DNA of 64,000 nucleotides from Paenibacillus glycanilyticus NBRC 16618. Its GTDB lineage: Bacteria > Bacillota > Bacilli > Paenibacillales > Paenibacillaceae. The translations under genes and the position numbers were made by a program. The notes below the pieces were generated by a model. That model made no database searches and was not told the origin of the DNA. It saw only the letters and a list, made by a program, of their open reading frames with translations. The DNA lies in the NCBI RefSeq assembly GCF_004000805.1, contig NZ_BILY01000004.1, positions 185,890 to 249,889 of the forward strand, given 5' to 3'. Positions 44,266 to 52,522 of the stretch are shown here, piece after piece; position 1 is the stretch's first letter, and every line of letters starts with the position of its first letter.

Positions 44266-45747
44266 TTAAATATGATTTATATTTGTCTGCTGTTGAATCT
44301 TTAACTCTTTTACTCGTTTATAGACAACGACAAGGATTGCAGCCAGCAGAAGGATACCTTGTGGAATGATATTTTCCCAAGTTGGATAAAGGCCAAATAC
44401 ATCGGCCACCGGGAGACTGTCGGAGTGCGTAGCTTTCAATACGCCTGCTAATTGCAGTCCGTGGATTCCCATGCCAAGAAACTTGAAGCATAAGTAAAAT
44501 ACTAGAATGCTGGAGACGAGGAAAAAAGGTCTCATCGGAATTTTCACGCCAACTTTTATAATCAAGAATGCAACAACAATCAAAATCAAGAGCCCGATTG
44601 CAATACCCGATAATAAACTAACCAGGCTAATGGAGGAAGCCATGCCGATAAAGAAGAGCACGGTTTCCGTTCCCTCTCGAAAGACAGCAAGGAAAGAGAG
44701 AATAGCAAGCGACCATAGACTTCCGGAAGCAAGCGCCTTGGTGCTTTTGCCATTAATATAAGCTCTCCAGTTGGAAAGGCTTGATTTGCTGTGCAGCCAA
44801 TAGCTCATATAAATAAGCATGACCGCAGCAAATAGTCCGGTACAGCCTGCGATCAAGAAGTTATTGTTACCAAACGTACCCTTAGCGAACAGTTGCTGGA
44901 CAACGACGCCTAGAATAACGCTAACCAGTGCGCCTGCCCCTAGACCATACCAGATCCAGTTCTTCTTCTCTCCATGGCCTGATTTCTTCAAGAATCCAAG
45001 AAGAGCGACGATTACCAGAAGTGCCTCAAGTCCTTCGCGAAGCAGGATTGTGATGACATCAATCATCCCATAGCCGGTTTTATTGGCCAGCGGTGCCAGA
45101 TAATCGCGCATGTCCTTCAGAGTCTGTGCGGACTTCGTAATTTGGGGCGGATTTGAAGTAAGCAAGGCGTATGAGGATACCATATCCCGTTCCGCATCCC
45201 CATAAATTTTAGAGGACTGCGTGAGGACGATCCCCTCGACATCCAGCCATGAATTACGAAACGCCTCGATCTTGGCTTTCGCCGTCCCCACATCATTTTG
45301 GGCTAGAGCCGCATTCGCTTGGTCGAGCAGTTGGAGAATATCTTTAATCGTTGCATTCCCGGAAGAGGCAGGCTCTGTAAAGGAAGAAAAATCACCAGTT
45401 ATAACTTTTTGATTGATGCTTATTAGTTTGTTAAGGCTTTGAACGACTTGATCTTTAGAAATCGGATTCTTGGCAAAGGCATATTGAACTTCACCCATTG
45501 TTTCTTCAATACTGCGATAGGCGCCTTTAGATTTGGATTTTATATCCTGTTCAAAGACGTACCAGCTTTTGTTAAATTGATCATATTGCTGCTTGGCAAG
45601 AACAAAATCATTTTTCTTGGCTGATTCTGCAGCGTTTATAACATGATTATTTGCGTCCGTTAATGCATCAGATGCTTGATCTGCAAATACTCCGGATGGC
45701 AATAGAAGCATACAAATAAAAATGAGAACAGTAAATTTAAACTTCAT
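44266..45747 (-). CDS. FTR1-family iron permease
   Basis: A 493-residue protein. A signal peptide (LIFICMLLLPSGVFA) and two ~85-residue helical repeats (~24-110, ~130-215) precede seven membrane helices. The two REGxE iron-transport motifs are present: REGLEALLVIVALLGF and FREGTETVLFFIG. This is the EfeU/FTR1 class that takes up iron across the membrane, usually with a periplasmic or lipoprotein partner. No DyP peroxidase (EfeB) is adjacent, so the bacterial efeUOB set is incomplete here. A Fur-like box lies 80 bp upstream. Confidence 0.92.
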   Translation of the reverse strand: MKFKFTVLIFICMLLLPSGVFADQASDALTDANNHVINAAESAKKNDFVLAKQQYDQFNKSWYVFEQDIKSKSKGAYRSIEETMGEVQYAFAKNPISKDQVVQSLNKLISINQKVITGDFSSFTEPASSGNATIKDILQLLDQANAALAQNDVGTAKAKIEAFRNSWLDVEGIVLTQSSKIYGDAERDMVSSYALLTSNPPQITKSAQTLKDMRDYLAPLANKTGYGMIDVITILLREGLEALLVIVALLGFLKKSGHGEKKNWIWYGLGAGALVSVILGVVVQQLFAKGTFGNNNFLIAGCTGLFAAVMLIYMSYWLHSKSSLSNWRAYINGKSTKALASGSLWSLAILSFLAVFREGTETVLFFIGMASSISLVSLLSGIAIGLLILIVVAFLIIKVGVKIPMRPFFLVSSILVFYLCFKFLGMGIHGLQLAGVLKATHSDSLPVADVFGLYPTWENIIPQGILLLAAILVVVYKRVKELKIQQQTNINHI

Positions 45748-45826
45748 TCATCCACCCCGATATCAAATGAGAAACGTTATCAATAAACTTTCCACATTCA
45801 ATATTACGTACTTAGAGGGTAGATGT

Positions 45827-45841
45827 CAATAATGATTCTCA
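45827..45841. promoter_or_regulatory. Fur box before the iron permease
   Basis: Read leftward, TGAGAATCATTATTG matches the 7-1-7 Fur consensus TGATAATNATTATCA at 11 of 14 fixed positions. It lies 80 bp upstream of the permease ATG. A second, poorer match (TTGATAATAATCAA, 45877-45890) is nearby. Confidence 0.65.
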
Positions 45842-45925
45842 ATCGCGAAATTGGAAAATAATTAAAATGACAAGCTTTGATAATAATCAATTCTTATGTG
45901 TATGAAACCCCGCAGAGCTATGTGG

Positions 45926-46492
45926 TCATAGCAGGTCATTTGACAGCGCCTTCCCCGCGTCGTACGCGATCAGCCAGCAATCCCGGTATTCCCCCTCATG
46001 CCACTCATGCTTCTCCAGCAGCTTCACCTTCTTAAAGCCGCACTTCTCATACACTCTTAGCGCTCTTGCATTCCAGGCTTGCGGGTCCATGACGATCTTC
46101 CGCGCTCCCCGGTCGTTAACCAAATAACGCAACGTTTCTTTGATCAGCTCCGTGCCGATCCCCTTGTTCCAATATCGTGACTCGCCGATGAATTGATCCA
46201 TGCCATAGATGCTTCCTGCTTCATCCGAGAGTCCGTAAATATCCCTTTCCTCTTCCTGAATCTCATAGAATTGCAGATAGCCGATATCGGTGCCGTTATA
46301 TTGAATAATGCACGGTATGATCTCTTCCCGGTCCTCGTAAAAATGCTTCCGGACCAGTTCCGCGTCAAGCGGCCTGTCCCTGCCCTCGTAAAATTCCAGC
46401 ACCACCGGATCGCTCAGCCAACGGACCAGCAGTCCCGCATCCTCCGATTCAAGCGTGCGGAGACCAACCTCTTTCCCTTGAAAAAGAATCAT
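45926..46492 (-). CDS. GNAT acetyltransferase, AAC(6')-like
   Basis: A 188-residue GNAT-fold enzyme of the Acetyltransf_8 type. LVRWLSDPVVLEFYEGRD, IYGMDQFIGESRYWNKGIGT (acetyl-CoA loop) and RALRVYEKCGFKKVKLLE strongly recall aminoglycoside 6'-N-acetyltransferases and their chromosomal relatives. The real substrate is not determinable, and many such proteins do not confer resistance. It ends 12 nt after the neighbouring AraC gene on the same strand and may be co-transcribed. Start ATG 46492. Confidence 0.85.
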   Translation of the reverse strand: MILFQGKEVGLRTLESEDAGLLVRWLSDPVVLEFYEGRDRPLDAELVRKHFYEDREEIIPCIIQYNGTDIGYLQFYEIQEEERDIYGLSDEAGSIYGMDQFIGESRYWNKGIGTELIKETLRYLVNDRGARKIVMDPQAWNARALRVYEKCGFKKVKLLEKHEWHEGEYRDCWLIAYDAGKALSNDLL

Positions 46493-46504
46493 CGTTTCAC
46501 CTCA

Positions 46505-47344
46505 TTATTTGATCAGATGCTGCCTATACGTCAGCGGAGCCACGCCCATGATCTGGCGGAAAATTTTACTGAAATACGAGGGGTTCGCAATTCCTACCCT
46601 GTAGCCGATTTCCGATAACGGCAAGGATGTCTTGCGAAGCAGCGAACAGGCATGCCGGATCCGCGTCGCCTGGGTATAGGCCACAATCGTTGTGCCGGTC
46701 GACTCCTTGAACAGGTGAGCCACATGATAAGGCGACAAATGAAGCTCGCCTGCCAGGTCCTCCAGCCGGAACGGCTCCATATAATGCTTCTCTATCCATC
46801 CGATAATTTCTTCCACATGAAGATTATGCTTCTTCAGATAAGCCGATTCCCCGTCCGGGCTTTGCTTTAACTGATGCACAAGGCTGAGCAGGAAGACGCC
46901 CATGTTTTCCTCGAAATCCGCCTCTCTCTTGCCGCCCATCGTTAGACTGAACTGCCTGAGCAAAGCGACAAACGGCTCGCTCTCCGGCATTGCGTTCACC
47001 GGATGCACATTCGCCTGCTGCAGCATTAAGCGCTGGAAGAAGCTTTTTAAACTCGGAAAATCATTCAAATACCCATGCAGCACAGCCGGCTCGAACAGCA
47101 GCACGCTGCGGATGAAGGGCTCCGCCTCCGTCACCTGAATCTGAATCCGGTGCATCTGCAGCGGCGGGAAAACCAGCAGCGTATTGGGCTCAATCGAATA
47201 CGATTTTCCGTCGATAATGAGCAGCCCCCGGCCCTCATGCACATACGTAAGCTCCATCTGGGAATGGGCATGAAACACTTCGCGGAAATAGTCCCTCGAC
47301 GTTCTGCGGTACTCGTATTCGAATAATCTCTTTGCTTGAACCAT
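46505..47344 (-). CDS. AraC-family regulator with cupin domain
   Basis: A 279-residue regulator: an N-terminal cupin (FHAHSQMELTYVHEGRGLL, LLVFPPLQMHRIQ) and a C-terminal double HTH (FRLEDLAGELHLSPYHVAHL, LPLSEIGYRVGIANPSYFSK). It is divergent from two Gfo/Idh oxidoreductase genes, which it probably controls in response to a sugar or its derivative. The ribosome site is AGAAGGTGG before ATG 47344. Confidence 0.9.
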   Translation of the reverse strand: MVQAKRLFEYEYRRTSRDYFREVFHAHSQMELTYVHEGRGLLIIDGKSYSIEPNTLLVFPPLQMHRIQIQVTEAEPFIRSVLLFEPAVLHGYLNDFPSLKSFFQRLMLQQANVHPVNAMPESEPFVALLRQFSLTMGGKREADFEENMGVFLLSLVHQLKQSPDGESAYLKKHNLHVEEIIGWIEKHYMEPFRLEDLAGELHLSPYHVAHLFKESTGTTIVAYTQATRIRHACSLLRKTSLPLSEIGYRVGIANPSYFSKIFRQIMGVAPLTYRQHLIK

Positions 47345-47465
47345 TCGATTCCCACCTTCTCAAGATAACCGCAAGATATAAACATTTTACCGCAAAATCG
47401 AGCGACAAAGGATGTCTTTTTCCATATATCCTAGAAGCAATTCCACTAAAGGAGATGTTTCTCGC

Positions 47466-48539
47466 TTGAATAAATCAGATGGCATGAATTATGCGCCGCA
47501 AGGCAAACCCAATCCGGTCGTATCGCGCGGGGAGTTTCAATTCGCGGCAATCGCGCTGGACCACGGGCATGTCTTCGGCATGTGCAACGGATTGATTGAA
47601 GCAGGCGGCGAGCTTGTATACGTGTACGACCCGGATCCGGAGAAGGTTGCCCGGTTCGTCAAGAGCTATCCTCAGGTTAAGGTTGCTGCTTCCGAGGAGG
47701 AAATTTTCCACGATTCCCGTATTCAACTGGTTGCTTCCGCGGCTATTACTTCGGAACGCTGCGCGCTTGGCCTTCGGGTGATGCGGGCGGGCAAAGATTA
47801 TTTTACGGACAAAGCCCCGCTCACAACGCTGGAGCAATTGGAAGACGCCAAGCGGGCTTCCGCCGAGACCGGACGCAAATACATGGTTTACTACGGCGAA
47901 AGGCTCCATAACGAAGGAGCTTTATTCGCCGGCCAACTGATCGAGCAGGGAGCAATCGGACGGGTTGTGCAGGTTATGGGCTGGGGACCTCATCGGACGA
48001 ATGCGAAATCCAGACCGGAATGGTTCTTCGAACGGGAGAAATACGGCGGCATTATTTGCGATATCGGCAGCCATCAAATCGAGCAGTTCCTGTCCTATAC
48101 GGGAGCTAAGGACGCACGGGTCGTACAGTCCCGGATCGCCAACTACCATCATAAGGACTATCCGGAGCTGGAGGATTACGGCGATGTGATGCTGACGGGC
48201 GATAACGGCGCGGCGGCTTACTTCCGGGTGGACTGGCTGACGCCTGACGGGCTGAGCACTTGGGGCGACGGGCGGACGCTTATCCTTGGCACGGAAGGTT
48301 ATATCGAAGTCCGCAAATACGTGGATCTTGCCAAGAGTCCCGAAGGCGATCAGGTGTACATGGCTAACCAAGAGGGAGAGTTTCATTTTTCCGTGAAAGG
48401 TCAAGTTGGTTACCCGTTCTTCGGTCAGCTTATTCTCGACTGCATCCACCGTACGGAAAATGCCATGACTCAAGAGCATGCTTTCAAGGTTGCCGAGCTT
48501 AGCGTATTAGCCCAAAATCTTGCGGTTCGCATGGAATAG
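47466..48539 (+). CDS. Gfo/Idh/MocA-family oxidoreductase
   Basis: A 357-residue NAD(P)-dependent sugar oxidoreductase. The N-terminus (FAAIALDHGHVFGMCNGLIE) differs slightly from the standard GxGxxG, followed by VYDPDPEKVARFV. The catalytic region includes ICDIGSHQIEQFLSYTGAKD. TTG 47466 is chosen because AAAGGAG lies 11 nt upstream; the further-upstream frame has no ribosome site. It is followed after 14 nt by a second oxidoreductase of the same family. The substrate is probably an inositol or uronate-type sugar. Confidence 0.87.
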   Translation: MNKSDGMNYAPQGKPNPVVSRGEFQFAAIALDHGHVFGMCNGLIEAGGELVYVYDPDPEKVARFVKSYPQVKVAASEEEIFHDSRIQLVASAAITSERCALGLRVMRAGKDYFTDKAPLTTLEQLEDAKRASAETGRKYMVYYGERLHNEGALFAGQLIEQGAIGRVVQVMGWGPHRTNAKSRPEWFFEREKYGGIICDIGSHQIEQFLSYTGAKDARVVQSRIANYHHKDYPELEDYGDVMLTGDNGAAAYFRVDWLTPDGLSTWGDGRTLILGTEGYIEVRKYVDLAKSPEGDQVYMANQEGEFHFSVKGQVGYPFFGQLILDCIHRTENAMTQEHAFKVAELSVLAQNLAVRME

Positions 48540-48553
48540 GAGAGGATTTCACG

Positions 48554-49711
48554 ATGCTTAAAGTAGCGATTATTGGATCCGGGGCCATCAGCAGAGCCCA
48601 TATTGACGCTTATCAGAAATTTTCGGACAGATGCCGGATTGTTGCCGTTACGGATATTTACTTAGACAAAGCCGAGAGCCGTATTGCCCAGTGTGGACTT
48701 ACCGAGGCGAAGGCATACAGCGATTACAAGGAGCTGCTGGGGCAGGATATCGATCTGGTCTCCGTTTGCACGCCCCCTTACACGCATGCCGAGATTGCCG
48801 TTGACTTCCTCCGCGCGGGCAAGCATGTTCTGGTCGAAAAGCCGATGGCCTCCTCACTCGAAGAATGCGATGCCATGAACCGGGCGGCCGAGGAGAGCGG
48901 CAAGCTCCTGTCGATTGTTGCCCAGAACCGCTTCCGCACGCCGATGATGAAGCTTAAGGGAGTGCTCGACAGCGGGCTGATCGGCCCGGTTGTCCACTCG
49001 CAGGTCGACTCCTTCTGGTGGCGCGGTCACTGCTACTATGATCTGTGGTGGCGCGGCACGTGGGAGAAGGAAGGCGGCGGCTGCACGCTTAACCATGCCG
49101 TCCATCATATCGACGCGCTGCTCTGGATGATGGGAAGGCCAGCCGAACTGCAGGCGTTCATGAGCAATACGTCGCATGATAACGCGGAAGTGGAGGACCT
49201 GTCGATTGCGATGCTGAAATTTGCGGGCGGCGGTCTTGGCCAAATCACGAGCTCCGTCGTCCATCACGGCGAAGAGCAGCAGCTTATTTTCCAAGGCAAA
49301 GCAGCACGGATTTCCGCGCCATGGAAGCTTGTCACCTCCAGCTCCATGGATAACGGCTTCCCGACGCCGAACACGGCTCTCTCCTCCGAAATTCAAGCCT
49401 ACTACGACAACCTGCCGGAGGTAACCTACGAAGGGCATGTCGGACAGATCAACAACGTATTGTCCGCGATTGAAGGCCGGGAATCTCTGTTGATTGACGG
49501 ACATAGCGGACGCGCGACGCTCGAGCTGATTCTTGGCATTTACAAATCCGCCAGCACCGGGGAAAAAGTTACATTCCCGCTCGCCGCCGATGATCCGTTC
49601 TATACGCGCCAAGGCATCCAGGACAACGTCCCTCATTTCTACGAAAAAGGGGCCTCCGTCGAGAACTTCCAGGACCTCACGATTACGACGGGCAGCAATT
49701 TGAGAGGCTAG
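48554..49711 (+). CDS. Gfo/Idh/MocA-family oxidoreductase
   Basis: A 385-residue enzyme. The Rossmann motif VAIIGSGAISRAHIDAYQKF is at the start, HVLVEKPMASS holds the conserved EKP lysine, and GCTLNHAVHHIDALLWMMGR is the substrate-side motif with catalytic His. It is the second gene of a two-gene oxidoreductase unit; the pair may act sequentially on the same sugar. It is followed by an 800-bp hairpin-rich spacer and no obvious terminator other than those hairpins. Confidence 0.92.
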   Translation: MLKVAIIGSGAISRAHIDAYQKFSDRCRIVAVTDIYLDKAESRIAQCGLTEAKAYSDYKELLGQDIDLVSVCTPPYTHAEIAVDFLRAGKHVLVEKPMASSLEECDAMNRAAEESGKLLSIVAQNRFRTPMMKLKGVLDSGLIGPVVHSQVDSFWWRGHCYYDLWWRGTWEKEGGGCTLNHAVHHIDALLWMMGRPAELQAFMSNTSHDNAEVEDLSIAMLKFAGGGLGQITSSVVHHGEEQQLIFQGKAARISAPWKLVTSSSMDNGFPTPNTALSSEIQAYYDNLPEVTYEGHVGQINNVLSAIEGRESLLIDGHSGRATLELILGIYKSASTGEKVTFPLAADDPFYTRQGIQDNVPHFYEKGASVENFQDLTITTGSNLRG

Positions 49712-49727
49712 CAGATGGATGTAGAAG

Positions 49728-50053
49728 AATAAGACCCTGCCGGGGTCTTATTCTAGCTGAAGTTACTCTACTGGTAATGAATAAGACCCTGCTGGGGTCT
49801 TATTTCTTTAGGAGCAGCTTTAAGGGGTCAGTTTCGTCACTCGCGCTTGCGAATAAGACCCTGCAAGGGTCTTATCACGCTTCAAATTACCCTACTATTG
49901 CTGAATAAGACCCTGCGAGGGTCTTATTACATCTGCACGCCTTCTAATCAGGCCAGTTTGGATACACGCGATGGCAAATAAGCCCCTGCCAGGGTCTTAA
50001 CGTATTTCAAATTATCCTACTATTGCTGAATAAGACCCTGCGAGGGTCTAATT
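49728..50053. repeat. Array of six hairpins in a 125-bp higher-order repeat
   Basis: Six copies of a 25-bp palindrome with arms AATAAGACCCTGC / GGGTCTTATT start at 49728, 49780, 49852, 49904, 49977 and 50029. Spacings alternate 52, 72, 52, 73 and 52 bp, so the true unit is ~125 bp and holds two hairpins. Spacers also repeat (for example CCTACTATTGCTG before the second hairpin of later units). Non-coding. Confidence 0.93.
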
Positions 50054-50102
50054 TCATCTGAGTGGGGGATTTTGCAAGCTGTTTGCCGCTTGTTCTGAGT
50101 AA

Positions 50103-50176
50103 TTAAGCCCCTTAGGGGCCTTAACTCGACTAAGCTAACTAATTTTATTGCCCTAAGGTCCCTCAGGGACTTTAAG
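50103..50176. repeat. Two related hairpins with compensated arm changes
   Basis: TTAAGCCCCTTAGGGG.. (50103-50124) and a CTAAGGTCCCT / AGGGACTTTAAG stem (50153-50176) belong to the same superfamily as the upstream array. The base between AAG and CCC is C or T instead of A, and the opposite arm has changed to match. Confidence 0.7.
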
Positions 50177-50235
50177 CTTCTGCAAGCCCACTATTTGAAC
50201 ACATTTGGGTGCCATAGCAATGGAACCTCCTCGCA

Positions 50236-50422
50236 ACGTTGGATCCCATCCAACGTAATTGCACATTTGACCTCACTTTCCAATCTACGTTGGATTTCAT
50301 GCACCATAATGCACGCCTAACTGCCAAGTAACCACTCAATCAAGGAATACACTGGATGAAATCCAGCGTAGACGCTACGGTGCAAGTAAAACATCCCATT
50401 TTACTGGAGGAAATCCAACATA
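50236..50422. repeat. ACGTTGGAT inverted-repeat family
   Basis: A perfect palindrome ACGTTGGAT-N3-ATCCAACGT (50236-50256), then a TACGTTGGATTTCAT arm near 50286 whose inverted partner ATGAAATCCAGCGTA lies near 50356, and a further partial copy (GGAAATCCAACAT) near 50409. No coding potential was seen in 49712-50512. Confidence 0.75.
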
Positions 50423-50462
50423 GGAAGCGTTAAGCCACAGCCCTCTCCCATACCCAATAGCA

Positions 50463-50503
50463 AAAGCCGTTAAGCCCCTCGAAAGGGACCTAACGGCTTT
50501 GGG
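50463..50503 (-). terminator. Terminator of the arabinofuranosidase gene
   Basis: Read leftward, AAAGCCGTTAGGTCCC pairs with AGGGGCTTAACGGCTTT and ends in TTTTG. Its inner arms (GTTAGGTCCC / AGGGGCTTAAC) resemble the neighbouring hairpin repeats. Confidence 0.8.
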
Positions 50504-50512
50504 CATAACGTA

Positions 50513-51991
50513 TTATTGCTCCAAACGAAGCGTAACTACCGATGCGGCAGGCAGATTGAGGCTCAATTTGCCATTCTCGATCTTCGCTTCGTAGAATGCC
50601 TTCACGCTCACCTTGGAAGGCTCTTCGAAGGTGTTATGCGCCTGAATCGCATCCGCTGCAAGCAGCCTGCCCGTGCAGTTGAAGCTGCCTTCGGCACCGC
50701 GCAGCTCAAGGCTGATCTCCGATTGTTCGGACGGGTGCAGGTTGTACAGGCTGACATGGATGACGCCATCCTTCTTGGACGCGGTAACGCCGACTTGATC
50801 CAGCTCTTTGCCGTCGGCATTTACTTTGCCGAATTGGCCATGAATCGCCAGTGCCTCGGCATCCTGGTGGACGTTGTACATTTCAAGCACATGGTACGTA
50901 GGCGTCAGCAGGATTTTGTCCCCTTCCGTCAGAACCACCGCCTGCAGAACGTTAACCATTTGGGCAATGTTGGTCATCTGCACGCGATCGCAATGCTTAT
51001 GGAAAATATGCAGGTTAATCGCCGCAACAAGCGCGTCGCGCATCGTGTTCTGCTGATACAGGAAGCCCGGGTTGGTTCCCGGCTCCACGTTAAACCAAGT
51101 ACCCCACTCGTCAACGATCAGGCCAACGCGTTTGTTCGGGTCGTAACGATCCATTACCGTGCTGTGGCGAGTCAGAAGCTCATCCATAAATTCGGCTTTC
51201 TTCATGGTCACGAACCAGTCGTTCTCGTCAAACTCCGTTGCGGAACCCTTGTCGGCCCATTCTCCCGGAACCGTGTAGTGATGCAGGCTCAGACCGCTCA
51301 TAAAGCGCTCCGCTTTGTTCATCAGCACGTCGGTCCATCGGTAATCGCTCGAGTTGGCGCCGCCTGCGATTTTGTACAGCTTGTTATCGCCGTATTGGCG
51401 GACATATGTCTGGAAATTGCGGTACAGATCCGCGTAATGCTCCGGAAGCATCTCGCCGCCGCAGCCCCAGTTCTCGTTGCCAACGCCAAAATATTTCAGC
51501 TTCCAAGGCTCTTCCCGGCCGTTCTGGCGGCGCAGATTCGCCATCGGGGAATCGCCGTCGAACGTCATGTATTCCATCCATTCGGACATTTCCTGAATCG
51601 AACCGCTGCCCACGTTGCCGCAGATATAAGGCTCAGCGCCAATCAGCTCGCATAAGCGGAAGAACTCGTGCGTGCCGAAATGGTTATTTTCCACCACGCC
51701 GCCCCAGTGCGTATTGACCATTCTCTTGCGCGTCTCGCGGGGACCGATGCCGTCTTTCCAGTGATACTCGTCGGCAAAACAGCCGCCCGGCCAGCGCAGG
51801 ACAGGCACCTTGAGATTGCGCAGCGCTTCGATAACGTCATTACGGATACCGTCCGTATTCGGAATGTCCGAATCTTCCCCTACCCACAAACCTTCATAAA
51901 TGCATCTGCCAAGATGCTCGGCGAAATGGCCATAGATATTCTTGTTAATCGTGCCGATCGACCAGTCTGCATGGACAACTGCTTTGTTCAT
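50513..51991 (-). CDS. Alpha-L-arabinofuranosidase, GH51
   Basis: A 492-residue cytoplasmic glycosidase that removes arabinofuranose from arabino-oligosaccharides. [37 protein letters not shown], acid/base Glu in [14 protein letters not shown] and nucleophile Glu in [11 protein letters not shown] are all standard GH51 features. There is no signal peptide, so it works on imported sugars. The start is ATG 51991 with AGGAGG upstream; the leader just before it is shared with the second permease gene at 58331. A DUF6171 gene lies directly upstream on the same strand. Confidence 0.95.
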   Translation of the reverse strand: MNKAVVHADWSIGTINKNIYGHFAEHLGRCIYEGLWVGEDSDIPNTDGIRNDVIEALRNLKVPVLRWPGGCFADEYHWKDGIGPRETRKRMVNTHWGGVVENNHFGTHEFFRLCELIGAEPYICGNVGSGSIQEMSEWMEYMTFDGDSPMANLRRQNGREEPWKLKYFGVGNENWGCGGEMLPEHYADLYRNFQTYVRQYGDNKLYKIAGGANSSDYRWTDVLMNKAERFMSGLSLHHYTVPGEWADKGSATEFDENDWFVTMKKAEFMDELLTRHSTVMDRYDPNKRVGLIVDEWGTWFNVEPGTNPGFLYQQNTMRDALVAAINLHIFHKHCDRVQMTNIAQMVNVLQAVVLTEGDKILLTPTYHVLEMYNVHQDAEALAIHGQFGKVNADGKELDQVGVTASKKDGVIHVSLYNLHPSEQSEISLELRGAEGSFNCTGRLLAADAIQAHNTFEEPSKVSVKAFYEAKIENGKLSLNLPAASVVTLRLEQ

Positions 51992-52000
51992 TTGTAAAAA

Positions 52001-52077
52001 GCCTCCTAAAAAGAATGATTACATAAACAGCCGGATGGCTGTTCGTGATGATTCTTGCCTCGTAAGCGTTCGCTTCA
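52001..52077 (-). promoter_or_regulatory. Conserved intercistronic leader, copy 1 (before GH51)
   Basis: On the minus strand it runs from the DUF6171 stop codon through GCAAGAATCATCACGAAC, a 7-bp hairpin AACAGCC-ATCC-GGCTGTT and CATTCTTTTTAGGAGG, the ribosome site of the GH51 gene. It aligns with 58251-58326 over ~76 nt with about 11 differences and one 1-nt gap. Confidence 0.8.
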
Positions 52078-52377
52078 GAAATGTCTCGCTTCCCATAACG
52101 CCCGAACCGCCTGCTGGGGATGCGGGCATCCTTTATCCTTCAGCTTGGCTCGCACTTGTACGAGACAGCCGCAATGCATGCAGGTCGTATCGTAAGCCAT
52201 GCTTGCACAGCCTTCGCATGCGGCGAGCCGCTTCGCGTACAGCTCGTCCGTAACGCAGGCATCGGGTTTGATCTTGGAGATCAGACGCTGAATCTGTTCG
52301 TCCGTCACTCTGACATCGGCCGAGCAGCCCTTGCAGCCGTCCCGTTCCCTTTTACTGACAGATTCTGTGATTGTCAT
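52075..52377 (-). CDS. Cys-rich DUF6171-type protein
   Basis: A 100-residue protein with nine Cys residues arranged as GCKGC, a single Cys, CEGC and CMHCGC, ending with GCPHPQQAVRALWE. The pattern suggests a zinc-ribbon-like fold and matches what I know as DUF6171; function unknown. TAGGAGCTG lies upstream of ATG 52377. It is transcribed towards GH51, with the conserved leader between them. No membrane segment was seen. Confidence 0.75.
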   Translation of the reverse strand: MTITESVSKRERDGCKGCSADVRVTDEQIQRLISKIKPDACVTDELYAKRLAACEGCASMAYDTTCMHCGCLVQVRAKLKDKGCPHPQQAVRALWEARHF

Positions 52378-52522
52378 GCTTGCTTCAGCTCCTACCCGCG
52401 CACAGGACGATAATAAATAGTTCTATATGAAAGATTGTATGGGATTGAGAAAGCGCCTACAATTCACTATAATGAGAAAAAACTGACCTATCGTGCTTTT
52501 TTGAAGAAAGGAGCTGCTGACG

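Noticed and set aside
49728..50053. CRISPR array
   Set aside because: The repeats are full palindromes, the spacers are conserved between units and unequal in length, and no cas genes are present.
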